A stretch of DNA of 64,000 nt from Colius striatus. Its lineage: Eukaryota > Chordata > Aves > Coliiformes > Coliidae. Below the pieces are notes generated by a model. It ran no database searches and was not told the origin of the DNA. It worked only from the letters and a program-made list of their open reading frames with translations. The stretch lies in the NCBI RefSeq assembly GCF_028858725.1, contig NC_084769.1, forward strand, positions 7,689,501 to 7,753,500. The letters are read 5' to 3'. A program made the position numbers and the translations under genes. Positions within the stretch are counted from its first letter, which is position 1; each line of letters opens with the position of its first letter. Below, piece after piece: positions 34,601 to 49,600 of the stretch.

Positions 34601-37600
34601 GAATCATTAGGCTACACAAAAATGCTTTCAGCACTGGCTGGCCATCTTTTAACATTTCAGTCACAAAAGTCACCTTTTATTCTTCCCTTAAAAAGGAACT
34701 TAAAAAAGACACATCTCCCCCAAGGAAAAACGTCATTTTTCATTGATGCAATACCACCCCAAATAAATACACCATAGGTCTAGAAGACAGAAGGAAACTC
34801 AGTTTTCTATTTGCTGTAACTACCAAGAGTGCACATCTGCTGCAAGTTATGGTTCCACATTCTTACTTTTGACTGTTTAGATCACTTAGACCATAGAAAC
34901 AAAGCTGGTACATATATTGCACATGTAGCCAGTGAACTGACAGTTGATCTAAGTGCTCTCACTCTACAGTACAGCTCTATCCTTACATTACAAAGTCACA
35001 TTGCAATAACATATAACAGATATAGCTATTTCACGATAGACTCTCCCTTCTCCTTAGTTTTGAGATCTTTGATGACAGCACTGGATGTGCTCTTAGCTCC
35101 CCCTGCAGGGCGCAGAAAACAAATCACCCAAACCCACAGCTAGTCCAGTCCCAAACTGACGGACAGCTGCGTAAGGCTTGTAAATAGTGGTAATTTATCC
35201 ATCCTACTGAAGGAAAAACATCTTCACCTACACATCAAAATTACATCCACTTCCCCAAAGTCCAAATATAGAATTGTGAACACATTAGACTTGTTTTTTT
35301 TACACCACCTTTACATTTTATCCTGATTAAAGGTGCATTTCACAGTGCAAAGAGAGATACTGCCTAAAAGCTCCAGAGGGGAAACGTAGTTTTGAATCTC
35401 AGTTGAATCTCTTCGATGCTCAGTTTTCTTCTGACACAATTTTGTGTGGGCTTATCTGAGCTCGAGTTCTCATTGTATCAATTTATTTGGGGGATTTTTT
35501 CCCCTCTCACAGATATGGTGCAAAGTTTCTGCGATGTTACAGCACAACAGACTGCAGAGTCACAGACCTTGACATGTTCTAAGAGTTTTGATCAACAGGT
35601 TTTTAGTTTCAATTTGAAACTATTTTCAAACAGTTTTGTGGAGGCAAAACCCAGAAACTTGCCAGAAAAACCTTCACAATTGCTCAACACAAGCAAAAGG
35701 GATAGTTGAATTAAGAAGAAAACAGTGTCTCGGAATTCTTTAAGTAGTACTACCTTAAAAGACTCCATATCTGAGAGCAAGCAGGCACTCTGCATGCGTG
35801 CCCGGAGATGAGCCCCTTCTGCTGATGTCCCCAGTTTCGCCAGGACCTCAGACTGTTCTTCCAGCAAATCTTCAGTCATGGGTGCTGGTTCCTGCAACAA
35901 GGCAAAAGACAAGCTTACAAACAGCCTCTCCTAGACTTAGACCTTACCAAGAAAGGAGAAGTGGAAAGCTCCCTGCCACCCACAGTTCAGTCTACTCTGT
36001 TTGTACTCAAAGGAAATACTCTTTAACTTTCAAGTGCTTGAATTCTTTAAGCCTAAAAGTGTGCAGCTGAAGAAAACACTAACAAACTAAAAAGAAAACA
36101 ACCAGAAAATGAAGTAGCAATATGAAGACATCTTATTAAAAAGCCAAAAGGCCAGGGGAAGCCCAGGAAGTGTTTGACTGACACTATTTTGTTGAGATGG
36201 ATGAAAATCCACCTACAGCAACGCAGAAGTTTTGCTGTCGACACTGTCAGCACATAATTAATTGCTCATATCTTTTACCCAAACAAAGCAACATTCATTC
36301 AAAATCATTTCCCTCAAGTGAACGAAAAAATACAGTATTCTCCATGCATGGCTGATTTCCAACTACTTCCTCTGACACCACTGCTTTCCTTTTCACCCCT
36401 AGGCACTCTGCAAGAAGCGTCAGGTCACATTTCTAGTTGTTTGATGACAAGCCTGCTTTAGATATTGGTACCAAAAACTGATGGCCTTGTAGATATGAGT
36501 TGAGAAATGGGGGGTTTTAAGAAAAAAGGGAGGGGAAAAACAAAGTAGCAAAACTGATCCAGTACTCTGGTCAGTCAGATAACAATTGTTATGGTGGAAG
36601 GACCACAGCAGTTTCTACTTTACAGGGAAGAAAGGAAGGAGGGGATGGATGGAAGATGCCTCAAGAGCTGGCAATAAAAAGAACCCCAAATTTAAGGTAG
36701 GCAACATAGTTTTATTCTTCTATTAAAAAAATAGCTGGTTTGAGTGAAATGTGGTGAGGAGACACACTCAAGGTAAACAAAGAGCGTGTGAGATTCCAGT
36801 TTAACAGTCTCCTCAAGTTTGAAACCAGGGTCTTAGGCCAAAACCATTTAGCAACAGATAAGGCTATAACCTGCAAACTGCACAGGAATGTCACAATCCT
36901 TGCATGAGCCACACTGCATGAGGCTTGTATTGCACACGTCTCAGCTCTTGCCACCTGACCTGTGTGATGGGAATGTAGAGAGGCTCTCCGGGGTGCAGCA
37001 GCGTCAGCTTTCCGTGGGGATGCAGGCGACCTTCTGGTTTCAAGTTGGCAGGCTCTTTGGTGCCTTCTTTTACTCCTCCTTTCTTTCCATTTTCCTGCCC
37101 ATTTCCTTTAAGGTCCTCTGTGTCACTCAGACATTCAAAAAATTCCTCTTCACTGTCACTCCACGATTCCCAAGACTTGCCAACTTCTTTTTCCCTGTCA
37201 GGGTTGTCTCCAGAGTGCTCTGCTGCTTTTCCAGGATCGCCAGGTGAACGATCAGATGTGCTCCCCCTTTTCCCCTCATCTCTTGCTTTCTTCCTTTCTA
37301 TGCAACAATTTAACATCTAACAAGTTAAAGGAGGGGGAAAATTAGTTAGCAATGACTTCTCTTACAGAAAAAGAGAGTCACCAGAAGTCTCTTTATAATT
37401 CTAAAAGATAATTGCATTGAATTTGTTGCTGTAGCAAAGAGCTTCCCAAGAAATGAAGTCCTGACCCAGTAACACAAGCACAACTACATTTACAAAACCA
37501 GTAAATTCAGCTAATAATTGACATAATTTTGACAGTTTCATTAGGAGAAAAATCATTCTTAAATATGGGATATTTACCTGAAGTTTCTGATGCAATAAAC

Positions 37601-40600
37601 AGCATCTCAGATCTGGAGGGCCATTAGCTAATCTAACAAAAGGCAGAAGTGTAATCATTATCAATTAGGAAGTTGAAGCTTTCACACACACATGGTCAAA
37701 TCTTTCACACACACGAGGGGCAAATAGCCACATCAAACCCACTCCCATCCTTTCAACTATGTCCATAGAATCATAGACTGGTAGGGGTTGGAAGGGACCT
37801 TTAGAGATCATCTAGTCCAACCCCCCTGCAGAAGCAGGGTCACTTAGATCAGGTCGCATAGGAACATGTCCAGGCAGGTCTTGAAGACCTCCAAGGAAGG
37901 AGGCTCAACTGAACAAGCCCAGAAGTTAAAAAACATTTATTTCCCAGAGGTCATTTTTGAAGCTATGAGATCACTCACAGTAGTAAAACCCAGACACACC
38001 CTGTATTTCTTGGCGAGTTTTCCATCTGGATGTTAAAAGGTTAACTGTTTCCAAACAAAACTTCAGCACCTTTGACATTACTGGTACAATGGTGTGATCT
38101 CTGTACATCTTAAGCTACATTTTGTTTTGTTCAAGTTGCATTTAATTTTGTTGGTAACCATTTGAAAGTACAAACTAGTCCCTAAATGGACAGTCCATAC
38201 CATTTATATAAAAAGAAAGAAGACAATTTTGCTGTACACTGACACCAGACTCTTCATCTGGTCTGCAACAAGCTCTGCTGAAGCAGACATAACCTGGAAG
38301 GGCTGCAATGCTTTCATTAGCTGCCTGAAAAGGTTGTTACACCAGCAGGAACCTGGAACAAGCTCCCTTGGAACAGTGGTGAAACTACAGCACAAAGCAA
38401 AAGGTGTTTCTCCCTTTATCAGCTCCTTCCTTTTTATCTAAACTGGAAGCAAAGGATTCACAGAAGCTTTATTTTTCAGTCATAGAGTGAAGTGCTCTTT
38501 AACTTGAGCTTCCTTCAGGCATCTTGAGGTTTTCAAAGGAGGGCACAGATGCTTCTCCCCACTCCCTACCCTTTCTTGCATAAAGGAAGCAGGGTCATAA
38601 ACCAAGAGAACAGTACTTGCAATTTAATAACAACAGTGAGTTTCAAAGTCATGCTGAACCCCCATGTCCCTGAAACAACCAATATTTTCTATGACAAAGC
38701 AACACCGACCACCAACAGGCTCTTACCCTGGGATCAGGTAGTTGTTCTCCCATCTGTAGCGCATTTCCAACACAAATTCTTGCCAGAGGTGTGCCACCCC
38801 TTTCACTCCTCCGTGGTAGAAGTTTATCATACAAAGACATAGAGCTAGTTTGTAGGTCAGACTATCAGAAGGAGCAGATTTAAACTGACTGAAGAGATTC
38901 TATGTTAGAAACAAGAGAAAGGATGACATACAGGAACAATGGCGTTATTTCCCAAACCCTGTCATCACTTTCCTGTTTGATAGGTGACTAAATAACATCT
39001 TAAGATTTTAAGTATAAGCTACAAAAGAGTCTTCAAGAGACAGAAAAAAAGCTTAGAAGGGCGAAAAATACCCCACCACACCACAAACCCAAACCCCTCA
39101 AAAGAAACAAACAAACATAAATTGCTGCTTCTACCTGGAGATTCTACAAAGGTAACCCTATCTTTTTCTTGAAAGATCTGCTACAAGACACAAGGCAATC
39201 CCAGTGAAGTCTGTATGAGCACACACCCTAAATTGCTCTCTCTCTCACAAGTGTCAATCAGTAAGACTTACATAATCTTCATTTTCTGGAGGAAGATTGT
39301 TTCCTGCTGAAGTGTTAGCTCTGCTTTCAAATCCATCTGCCAGTTTTTCAGCAGCATCAGGAAATAAGAACTTCAAGAAAGAAAAAAGGAGTAAATCCCA
39401 ACCTGCTTCACTATGTTTTTCCTGCTATTCCTACTTTCTCCCTAAAGCAACTGCTGGTTACATACCAGCAATCCCTAGAATTTAAACTGTTAGCAGAGTT
39501 CAGAGTTCATTTCCAGTCTACTTATATTGTAGAGACTTGCAACAGCTTCAGAAAGCTGATAAATGCAATTCAAATAACACAACTGACCATCATGCACCTC
39601 TGTTTATAGTTCTATCATCAACTACAAACCAAATGCACCAGCGGAAGCATGAAATACGTGTTGTACACGCACTTAAAATGTGCACAGACAGCTCCCTCAC
39701 CAGCAGAATGGTGTTCAGAACTTCGTTGTTCAAAGGTGACTCATCTACACCTCTGTGCTTGCGGATTTTCTTCTTTGCACTGTGAACCATATTTGTGACT
39801 GATAATTTATGGATGGGGACTGGCGCTGGCTCCGTGAGCTTGGACAGAGCATGGCTAATATCAGCAACCTCTGTGAAATACAGCAAAAAGAATTCAAACA
39901 GAACAAAAATAACACTCACAACACACCATCTCTTTATCAAGTTCCCCTGTCCAATTCAGTCTGTTTATCTTGTACTGACCCCGTTAACCAAAGCTAAACC
40001 TGCTCTTAGCCACAAAGATAAAGCAGCAGAACCAGATCACAAAGGAGTCACAGACTGTCCTTGGTTTCATTTACTGTCTAGACTGGGTTGCTTGGCTGTA
40101 GATAGTGCCTGCCACCTACTGTAGCAGTACTGCATAAGGCAGAGGACCAGCAAAAAGCTGCTGAAGGAAACTTTGTTTATATGTGAAACCAACAAAAACA
40201 TTGTAGATAAGAAAGACTGTTGGCAGGGCTTTAAATAAGCCTGAAACAAATCAGTGTTATCAATGTATATATGACCTTACACCCTGTAAGCACTATTCTC
40301 TTTTAGAGTCCTCAGGTAAACAGTTCAAATCAAAAGATTTACTCCCAGAATTGTTTCTGGTAAACTTTAGAGCCTCTCTTACAATAAAATGAATTAATAT
40401 TGTTAAAAAGAGGACAGGCAACTTTAAGTGAATAATTACCAGCAGCCTGAGAAACCTCATCTTGGCAAACATGAATTACAAATATTTAAGGAAGACTAAA
40501 GAGACTGTGCCAAGCAGTAAGTGTAACACATACCCTACTCAGTCTGACACCTTTTGAAGCAGCTTGCTAGTTAGCTTAACAACCAAGTATAACCAAGGAA

Positions 40601-43600
40601 AACACATTGATACAGGCCGTATTTATGGGAAAAGGTGACAAGAGGCAGGGAAGAAGGGACTGTTCACCATATACAGCAAGGAAAGCGAAATAAAGGGACA
40701 GAGACATCAAAAACATGGCAGTGTCTATACTGCTGGGATCAAATCTGACCTCTTGGTCAGATAATTTTAGTTTGTTTTGATGATTTGGTTTGGTGGGGTT
40801 TGGTTTTGGGTTCTTTTTGGGGAGGACAACAGCAAAGCCTCTCAGATTATAGACTCTTGAAGTTGCCTGTTAAAACATGCACTACAGTAGTACTTCAAAA
40901 TGCAGAAAAAGTACAAAAATACATTAAAATAGGCAGACAGATCTGATGTTTGCTCAAACACAATTCTTGTACATGCTAGCCCAATTTTAAACTCTTGCTT
41001 TCCAGTGAACAAAACACAACTATAACAGCAGCAACCGTCCTCTGGGACTCTGGGAGCTAAGCTTGCCTACAGTTCATGGGAAATCAAACCACAAAGCACT
41101 GACCAGAAAATTCCTAGGACTACTACAGAAAATACCTAACAATTAAAACCAAACAACACAAATCATCAAGACTTTAGTTTTACCTTTTCCTTCCTCTTCA
41201 AATGCAGACCTTCCGAGAATCTCATCAGTTGACTCCTTCCGGCGGCAAAGCTTGAAGAATTCCGTAAGAAAGTCACCTGTAAGAGAGAGAAACAAAGTTC
41301 CTCAACAACTACTCAAATAACACCTCACTGAACAATAAGCTAAATCTCAAAGTGATTCCTAAGGGGCAGTAAATTCTGTTTGTCTGAAAGAACATGATCA
41401 TTCATTCTGAAGCAGAAACGTTCATCTGTTTTCGTTCTGAAGCCTTTTTCCCCGCTAGCTCGAAGGTGAGGGCAGCCAATAGCTCAGCTCTCCAGGCATA
41501 CCAGTCCTGCCTGTCAGACACATTGATTCAACTAAGGAAATGGATATATGCAGGAGGCACTTAAGAAAATGTAAAACCTAAAATTGTCACAGAATAAATT
41601 GCTTATTCTGTGGAACCTGGTAAAGTAAGCACAGCAATGAAGTCCATGGTACACGGATGTAAAATAACCTACAACTGTCTACTCCAAAAAGAAAGAGTAA
41701 GGAAACAGGTCAACAGATAACAGACAATTCAATCCTAACTTCACAACTTAATAGCTTAAAAGTTATAAGATGGGGAATCCTGGTGTCTTACCCAAGAGAC
41801 ACTGAGGGTTATCTGCTTTTCTGACTCTCACAGACCATTGGGGTGCTTGAATAGGATCCAGGTCCCTTAAAAATCAAAGCAACAAGTGTTGTGCTGTCAC
41901 CATAAGTACACAGAGATGAGCATCAAGTTCTCCATAAATGCAGTGTCACAGCCAGTTAGGCCACAGGAGCCACATTAGACTGGGGAACATGGCAAACAGT
42001 CTAAAACACAAGCAAGAGCCCCTGCTCTCATGCACATACATAACATGAAAAGGAGACACACAAGAACAACTCAGTCACAACAGAACTAAATTGTCTTCTT
42101 TTAAAGTGAACTATGTTGAAAAGTAATTTCTGGCTTAATTAAAGCAATAAACCACTTCTTGTTTCTTCTTGAGTATCAGTACACACTGTTCTCCCTCTTA
42201 GGAGGCTTAGCAGAAAACCTGGATGATGTTATTTGGGAGAGGGAAGTCACCATTTAACTCTTTTTGCTTCCCACATTCCATTATAGTATTTCCCAAGAAC
42301 TATGCAACACACAAAACTGCAGTCTAGCATGACAACAGGCCCAAAAATGGAGGTATGTGTTGTTAAGGTGACAATACAATAATCTCTTCTCACACAGAAA
42401 TGCATTTCAAAAGAAGGTGTTTCCCCAAATGAGACGTTCTATCAACTGACCTTAGCATTGCTCAAAATGGGTTCTCTCCACACACAAAGCCACGTTTTAG
42501 ATGTCACCAAAACACAGCAGCTAATGAATAAAGAACAATTCTCTAGATCTGTAATTCAGAGAAAATACTTACGAATAAACATCATTGTCGACAACTATAC
42601 CTTCCGTTAGGTGAGGCCACGTGGTAGCTAAATGAAGCTCACTGAAAGAGAACAACATTTACATCTTTAACAGCTTCCAGCAAGTGTTCTCTCCATCATA
42701 GTTAAGACCTTGAAAAGTATTTGTGATAGTATTTTGCAGCTCCATCCTGAAACGTGCATGTACTCCAGGAATTATCTCACTGCATGCAGTCCATTGGTTA
42801 CTCGACAGCATGTTGCCCAGTACTGCACCCAACCAGCACCTGGTGTGCAGGGCTCTCTCAAGTCCTCTCTTCAAAAGGAGAGGCTGTGCATTGTATGTTA
42901 GGTAGCCAGGGACAGAGGAAAGCACTGTCACGAATGTCCTACAGCATTAAACAGTCTTATACATTACAATGATTCCCAGATGTGCTGAGTGATGATGAAG
43001 CATTCAGAAGAACACACAGAGAGATTGTAGTAACTCAGTTTTACAGACCCTTCTCAGTTTAAGTCTACAAATGTCAAAGTAACAGATGCGAGCGAGTCCA
43101 GCCCTTGAAGGAAGGCACACCATTTGTAAAGGTTACCTCCAGTTAAGGTGTACTTCCACATAACGGTTTCCAAGATAAATGGAGTACTCCAGAAGTTTAT
43201 GATGAAAGACTGTAAGCTAGAACTCTGACTATCATTAGACAGGTTTGCAAGTGCTCTCGTTTGCTATCACTTTTCACAGATTTTTCCTATGTACTTGAAT
43301 AATTCCCTACCTGCTAGGGACACACCAAGTGATAGGCAGGCAGAGCTAAGACTTGAGATAACATATCTTTAAGTACTCCATTAAGGAAGGACAGAGTTTT
43401 CTGAACTGCCAGCTTACCTGATAGGATCCTCACAGGCACCAAACGGTAACTTCCCAAACTCAAGGCCTCCAACTTCTCCCCCAACTAGAGCATCTATATC
43501 TGAAGACAGATCAATACATTTTTCCACACAGAATTTAAGCAGCATATCATCTTGAGTAAAAAGACAGTAGCATGCAGGATGACCAGAGAATAGCTGAGCA

Positions 43601-46600
43601 GCTAAGGTGACAGAGCTACAAAAAAACACAACCCTAGCATACAGTCAAAGTAATTGTTTCCTGCAGAAAGTGGAAAAGCAATAAGACATTCAAGAAGACA
43701 GATAAAGTTCTTGCAATCCATATTGAGGGAAGGTTAATCCCTTTATATAGGCAAAGATGACAGCTATAAAGGCAGCCTTAAAGAGTCAGTGTTGACACAA
43801 GAACAAATAGACAGGAATTTGCCATAAAAATACATAGGCAGGAAATCAGTTCTAAGCAGAAAAGGAAGACTCCATAAGAGCCACTCTGCAGAGTGGAAAC
43901 CCAACCACTTTTAACAGGTTGATAGTTTTCTAGAAAGAGTGACATGTTGTGTCTCCTACAGTTAAAGGCTCAACCCAGTTATCTGGGAAATTTGTTGTCA
44001 TCCCAAGTAACCTAGAAATGCCTGCCAGCATCCTCAGCCACTTCCCACCTTCAAACATATAAACCAAAACCAGATTGCCTTCACCAAACAAAATCATTTA
44101 AATGGGTAATAATGTACTGTAGTGCCATTATAGTAATGCTATTACAGCATCTGAGCCTTCATTTTCATCTGGCAAACTGTTTACCTTCAAAACAAGTGAA
44201 GCATTAGAATGGATTATGTAATTAAGTTATCCAAACAGTTATTTTCTTCTTCAGAGAAGGTAAAAGGCACATTTAAATTCTTTGGATTGAGTTGAGAAGA
44301 GATAATGGAGTGAGGGTAATAAAGCACAGGTCTAGTTCTTCATAAGGAACATAAGACGACAACAGAACAGCAACAGCAGTGAAAATGAAGTGGCTTAACT
44401 GCAGTTTCTGCAATACATTGTGCTCCCTTGACCAGAATCCTCTAAAAGAGTAGAGTTTATGCAAACTGCTCCAATCAAGAGATATGCTCAGTGGTACAAC
44501 CCATCCATCACAAACCAGTGACCCTGACTTACTATAATGAGGCGGAGAGAGACTACAGAAAACATTGATTTCTGTGTCTGCAGAAATAACCTGTACAACT
44601 AGCTTCACAAGTTCTTCAGCTAAACTTGAGTTATCTAGAAAGTGAAACTATATCACTTAAAAGGCACAGATTTTCTCTGACCCTAGAGCACGATTCTCTT
44701 GAAACATATTTTCCACATTGCTGAGGTACAAAGCACACAGGATCGGCTTCAGTACAGACTTCTTCAAGGCACACCTTTGATTACTGTAAGACTATATTTT
44801 TTTAAAGCAAAGGATAGACAAACAATTAGGTAACCAGAGCAAGGTCACACAGGTTCTGTCTCTTTAAACACATACCCTAAATACATTAACCTCGTTATGT
44901 AAAACTACTACCAAGTCAGAAATAGAACAGGGCATTTTACTTGTTCCACTACCTTGTACCTAAAATACCACATCACTAAAAAAGTATGTTAAGAAGGAAC
45001 TAATGTCTCTCTTTTTCCTATAGATTTGTTTACCTTTGAGACAGGAGAAGTTTACCATTTATTTTCTGATGCTACCTATACAGAAATAGGTCTGTTAAAA
45101 ACAAATCCTTGACACCCAAGGATGAAAGTGTTACCACCGAACAAGAATTCATTGTGAGAGCATCAAGCCAGCAAACTCACTGTTCTTCCTGAACAGCATC
45201 ACATGGCATAAATCCAGTCTGCCATACATACTTCAGATTCAAGACTTTTCCCCTCACACAAAGCTACTATAATAAAAGGCTTGATCTTTCCTGCATTAAA
45301 AACAACAGTAAATCAATGGCTTGGCTTATTTACCACACCGTAATCAACAACAAAAATCCAAACCTTTACCTCAAGTGAGGTCCATGTAATATTTTCTCCT
45401 TTTCCCATTGTTAATGCACTTAAACAGTGAGGTATTGAAACCACTTACTTTATGGCAACAATGGACAGATACTTCTGTGAAGTATTAGCACCTTGTAGAA
45501 CCTGAAATCTAATGTTTCCCTGAGGAATTTGGGGCAGAATTCTTTACAGATCCATGGTTAGTCAGCTTTTTCTCTCCGAACAGATACTGCCACTTCAGTA
45601 TCACTACATCTCTAAATGCTACTAAGAAACACATTTCTAGGCACAGTCCTAACCAAATACCTGTCCCAACCATAAGCCACATTTTTATGTATCTTTACTG
45701 TCACTGTGTATGATTTAAGTTCTACCCTATATGCACATTGGCTTTCTCAGTCTGTTATATATTGATTTTGAGTTTTCACCATCAGCGTGCCAAATATTTA
45801 GGGTACCACCAAAACTGTCAATAACTGAAAGCCCAATACTTTATTGCATATGGGTCTCAGATATAGAACTCTACTTTCAGGTCAACATATTCAAATTGCA
45901 CATGAGGATCAAGTGCTGCTGGAGCTGTCTCATCTATTTCAAGTCACTTTCTCTAGGACACAAAAACTGCCTCAAACCTATCACTTGATTTTTATGGTAT
46001 TAGAGCAATACAATGGAGAATCCAGGTTTGTAAGGAACCACAGAAGAGGAAACAACAGACAGTTCTGAGATTTGGACATTTTCCCCAGTAGGATTTTTAA
46101 AAGCTGTTACTAAAAATCACCTCTTGAGTTTTTGAACAATCTAACACATGCTTTTGAAATCCCCTTGCATTTAAACAAATCTACAGCAACTTAGATCACT
46201 CTTTTATCCAGAGTAGTTTTCACCTTGCCAGCCTACCATAGGGAGTGGGATGCTATTTGGTTGTAACCAAAGGCTCCCCTAGTAATGTAGAAAGTGTTTT
46301 AATTCTTCTGAAAAGATACACAACCATTTTTGTCTTAAGACAAACAGTCAATGCTAAATAAGTTACTCTGAGGACAAAAATCTCCTACCTGGTGGCTGCT
46401 GCGGCCAGAAATACTGCTGCCAGTCTTGAAGCACGTATGTAAGCCGGATAGCCATGCTAACTGGGGGCAGTGGTGTTAAAGGGCATCCCTGGGAAAAATA
46501 TTAGGGACAAAATTCAATGTAAAGACTACATCTTGTCAAACACCCCAGGCCCTGAACGTCACTTAGTTACAATGGGTTGTATTAGAGCTAATTGAACTGC

Positions 46601-49600
46601 AACTCTCCAAGCATTACTAGGAATGCCACTGTTCAACAAGGCACTCACAGGAAAAAGTAAGCACATAAGCTTCCTAAAATGCATCAGATGTTCATGTGCT
46701 GCATTTAACTGGCAATTCAGAAGTACCTCTGACCCACAGCGCATTAGGATTTTATTAATGATTGGTGACTACCACCAGTAGCTGTGAAGTGTTGCAGTCA
46801 GCCATACCACTCCACAAGCAGTCCACTCAGATTCCTCATGATGTCCTTCACTCTTAACTTACCTGGGGGAGCTGTAAAATACAGGAATACAAACCTACCC
46901 CAATCCTCCCTTCTCGTTTTAAATAGGAAAATAGTTAGTTCTGGGAAGGGGAAGAGAGGGTTGTTACAAGGAGACTGTAAAACCGATTCATTGAAAATAT
47001 ATATGGCAGAAGGTGGTAACACCAAGGAACAAAACTCATACCAAATTTCACTCTTTATTGATAGATTCTGGTGACACCTGGAAAAAAGCTTTGTTCCCAA
47101 AAGAAAAATCCCTCCAAGACAGAAATGAATCCACAAGCAACCAGGTAATACAATAATTACTCCTACTATCAGTTCTGTACACTCAGCTGCACTCACAATC
47201 TTGGATTTGAAGATATCCAGCAGCCCTGATAAATGGATGTACTGACTGGGCACTTTGCGAAGGTGAACCATCTCGAAGTCGGTGCGAACTCCCGGCCCCT
47301 GACACTCTCCCATGTACATCCGTCGCCATTTGTGGTGGATCTGCACAAACAGTGGCACCTGACTACAACACAGGAATATCGCAGGTTATTTTCAATGGCA
47401 CGCCGTCTTTAAAGCTGGATCAATGTTTGAACATCGTTTCAACATCATTTCCTATTCTTTTGCACATATTTTCTTAGTGGAACACAGTTTATAACACTTG
47501 ACAGGAATCAAACAGAAATACGGTTGACTTCACCACTAAACAGAAGCACAGGCCTACCCGTGACTTCAGTCACCTACTTCTCACTCTGAACATTTTTTGA
47601 GGAAGATCACAAAGTTACCACATACAGGGAAGAAAAATCCTCTCCCAGAAGTAGTATTTTGTACACCAGTTACTGACAGAATCACAGAATCTTAAGGGAA
47701 GATCGTCTAGTTCAACCAGAGCAGGACCACCTACAGTAGGTCACACGGGAACTCATCCAGGTGGGTTGTTGAGTCTCCTTCTCTGGAGACATTCAAAACC
47801 CACCTGGGCAGCCTGTGCCAACAACTTCGAATCACAGGACTGTGTTAGACAGGACTGTCTAAGATCAAGTCCAAACACTCACCTCATGCTGTCAAGCTCA
47901 CCACTAAACCATGTCCCTCAGCACCTCATCTATGTGTCTTTGCAATATCTCCAGAGATGGTGATTCCACCACCTCCCTGGGCAGCCCTTTCCAGTGTCTA
48001 ACAACCTTTTGAGTTAAAAAGTTCTTCCTGATCTCCAATCTAAACCTCCCTTGGTGCAGCTTGAGGCCATTTCCTCTTGTCTTATCACTCATTACCTAGT
48101 AGAAGAGACCAACCCCTGCCTATAACCTCCTGTCAGGAGTTGCTTCTAGCTGCTTTTAAAAGCCTTGAAGGCTTTAAAACAGTAACAAATGTAAACATCA
48201 CACTGAACCAATGCTTTCAAAGTTTCCATGGGAACTGTGGTTTTAAATCTTCCCATACGATACCATGGTGTAGTTATAACAAATTCTGTATGCATCTTGC
48301 TGACAGTTTAATACTTTTTCCTCACAGTAGCAGTACACTAAAGTTTTACTTGGAGAGACACAAAGGTTTGTGCTTTCACCTACCAGCCAGTGTTCCCCAA
48401 TGCAATGGAAATGGAACTCAGCAAAAGGTTACATTTGGATTCGCTGAGAATTGCATCGTTATTTGCAGCCGGGGCAAGAACCACAAACTCCCGTAAGCCA
48501 TACCTTCAGAGACAGAGAAGAAAGAGCACGTTTCTGGTTTTAAACAAGCCAGCTGAAACTGTGGATTTTGGGCAGTACTGTAACCTGAACAATTTAGAGA
48601 GATCAAGAACTGAGTGGGCACGGAGTGCTGCGGGTTCTCAAATCACAAACTAGGGGAGCTTAACAGCGTTCAAACGCTGCACTCCAGATAACACGAGGAC
48701 TTCCAGCTCTGTCAGTACTGAGGCTTCTTACTGTATCTTAATAACAACTGGAACCATTTAAACACACAAAGAATCTCTCCAGAACAATGCTGTAATCACA
48801 GAATCTTAAGGGTTGGAAGGAACCTCGAGTAATGTGACAGAGGTTTGCCCTACTAAGGACACGGCGGTTGTTGTTTATTGAGGTGATGCAGCTTTCCTTT
48901 ATAAGAACACATCTAAATATTATAAACAACAAAGCTTGGTTAGACTGCAATTCTGAAAAAGACAAACATTTTGGGGAAAAACTGTAAAGATGAGCCCACT
49001 ATGGTGGGCTTTTTTTTTGCACTCCTTTCCCGTGTCCAGTACAAAGAATGGTTTTACTTAAGCTTCTTGATAGAAAAAGAAGATACAAGTGATTGTGCCA
49101 GCATCAAAGATTTTTCAACTGCTCTGCTTATTTGTGTTAAAGACGAGTGACAGTGTACATACCATCTTACCAGACAGTGAGCTCTGGGAGGAAAGTCATT
49201 GTTCATGCACAGCAAGTCCTGCATAGGCAGAGGAAGGGCATCTGTGGAAAAAAATGATACAGAGCATCAGCACCCATTGTGCTGACTTACAATTGACTTA
49301 TATCAGCAATTTGTTGGATGCAAAGCGTACCAAAATCAACCTCAGATCATACCCATCAGACCCAAGAAAATCTCACACAGAAGCAAATCAACTCGCTGTG
49401 AATTACATATTCTGAAACTGTCTTTTCCCACATCCTACAGGCACGGAAGGGAACTATCAGCTACCTTCTACCAGTTCTTCTTTCCCATCTTTGTCACTGG
49501 CTTCTTGTACAAGATAATGATGGGTAATTGAGAACCTGAAGTCTGCAAATGAAATTTCATCTGATTTCTCTTCCCATGTTCCTGTGGTGAATACACCCTG

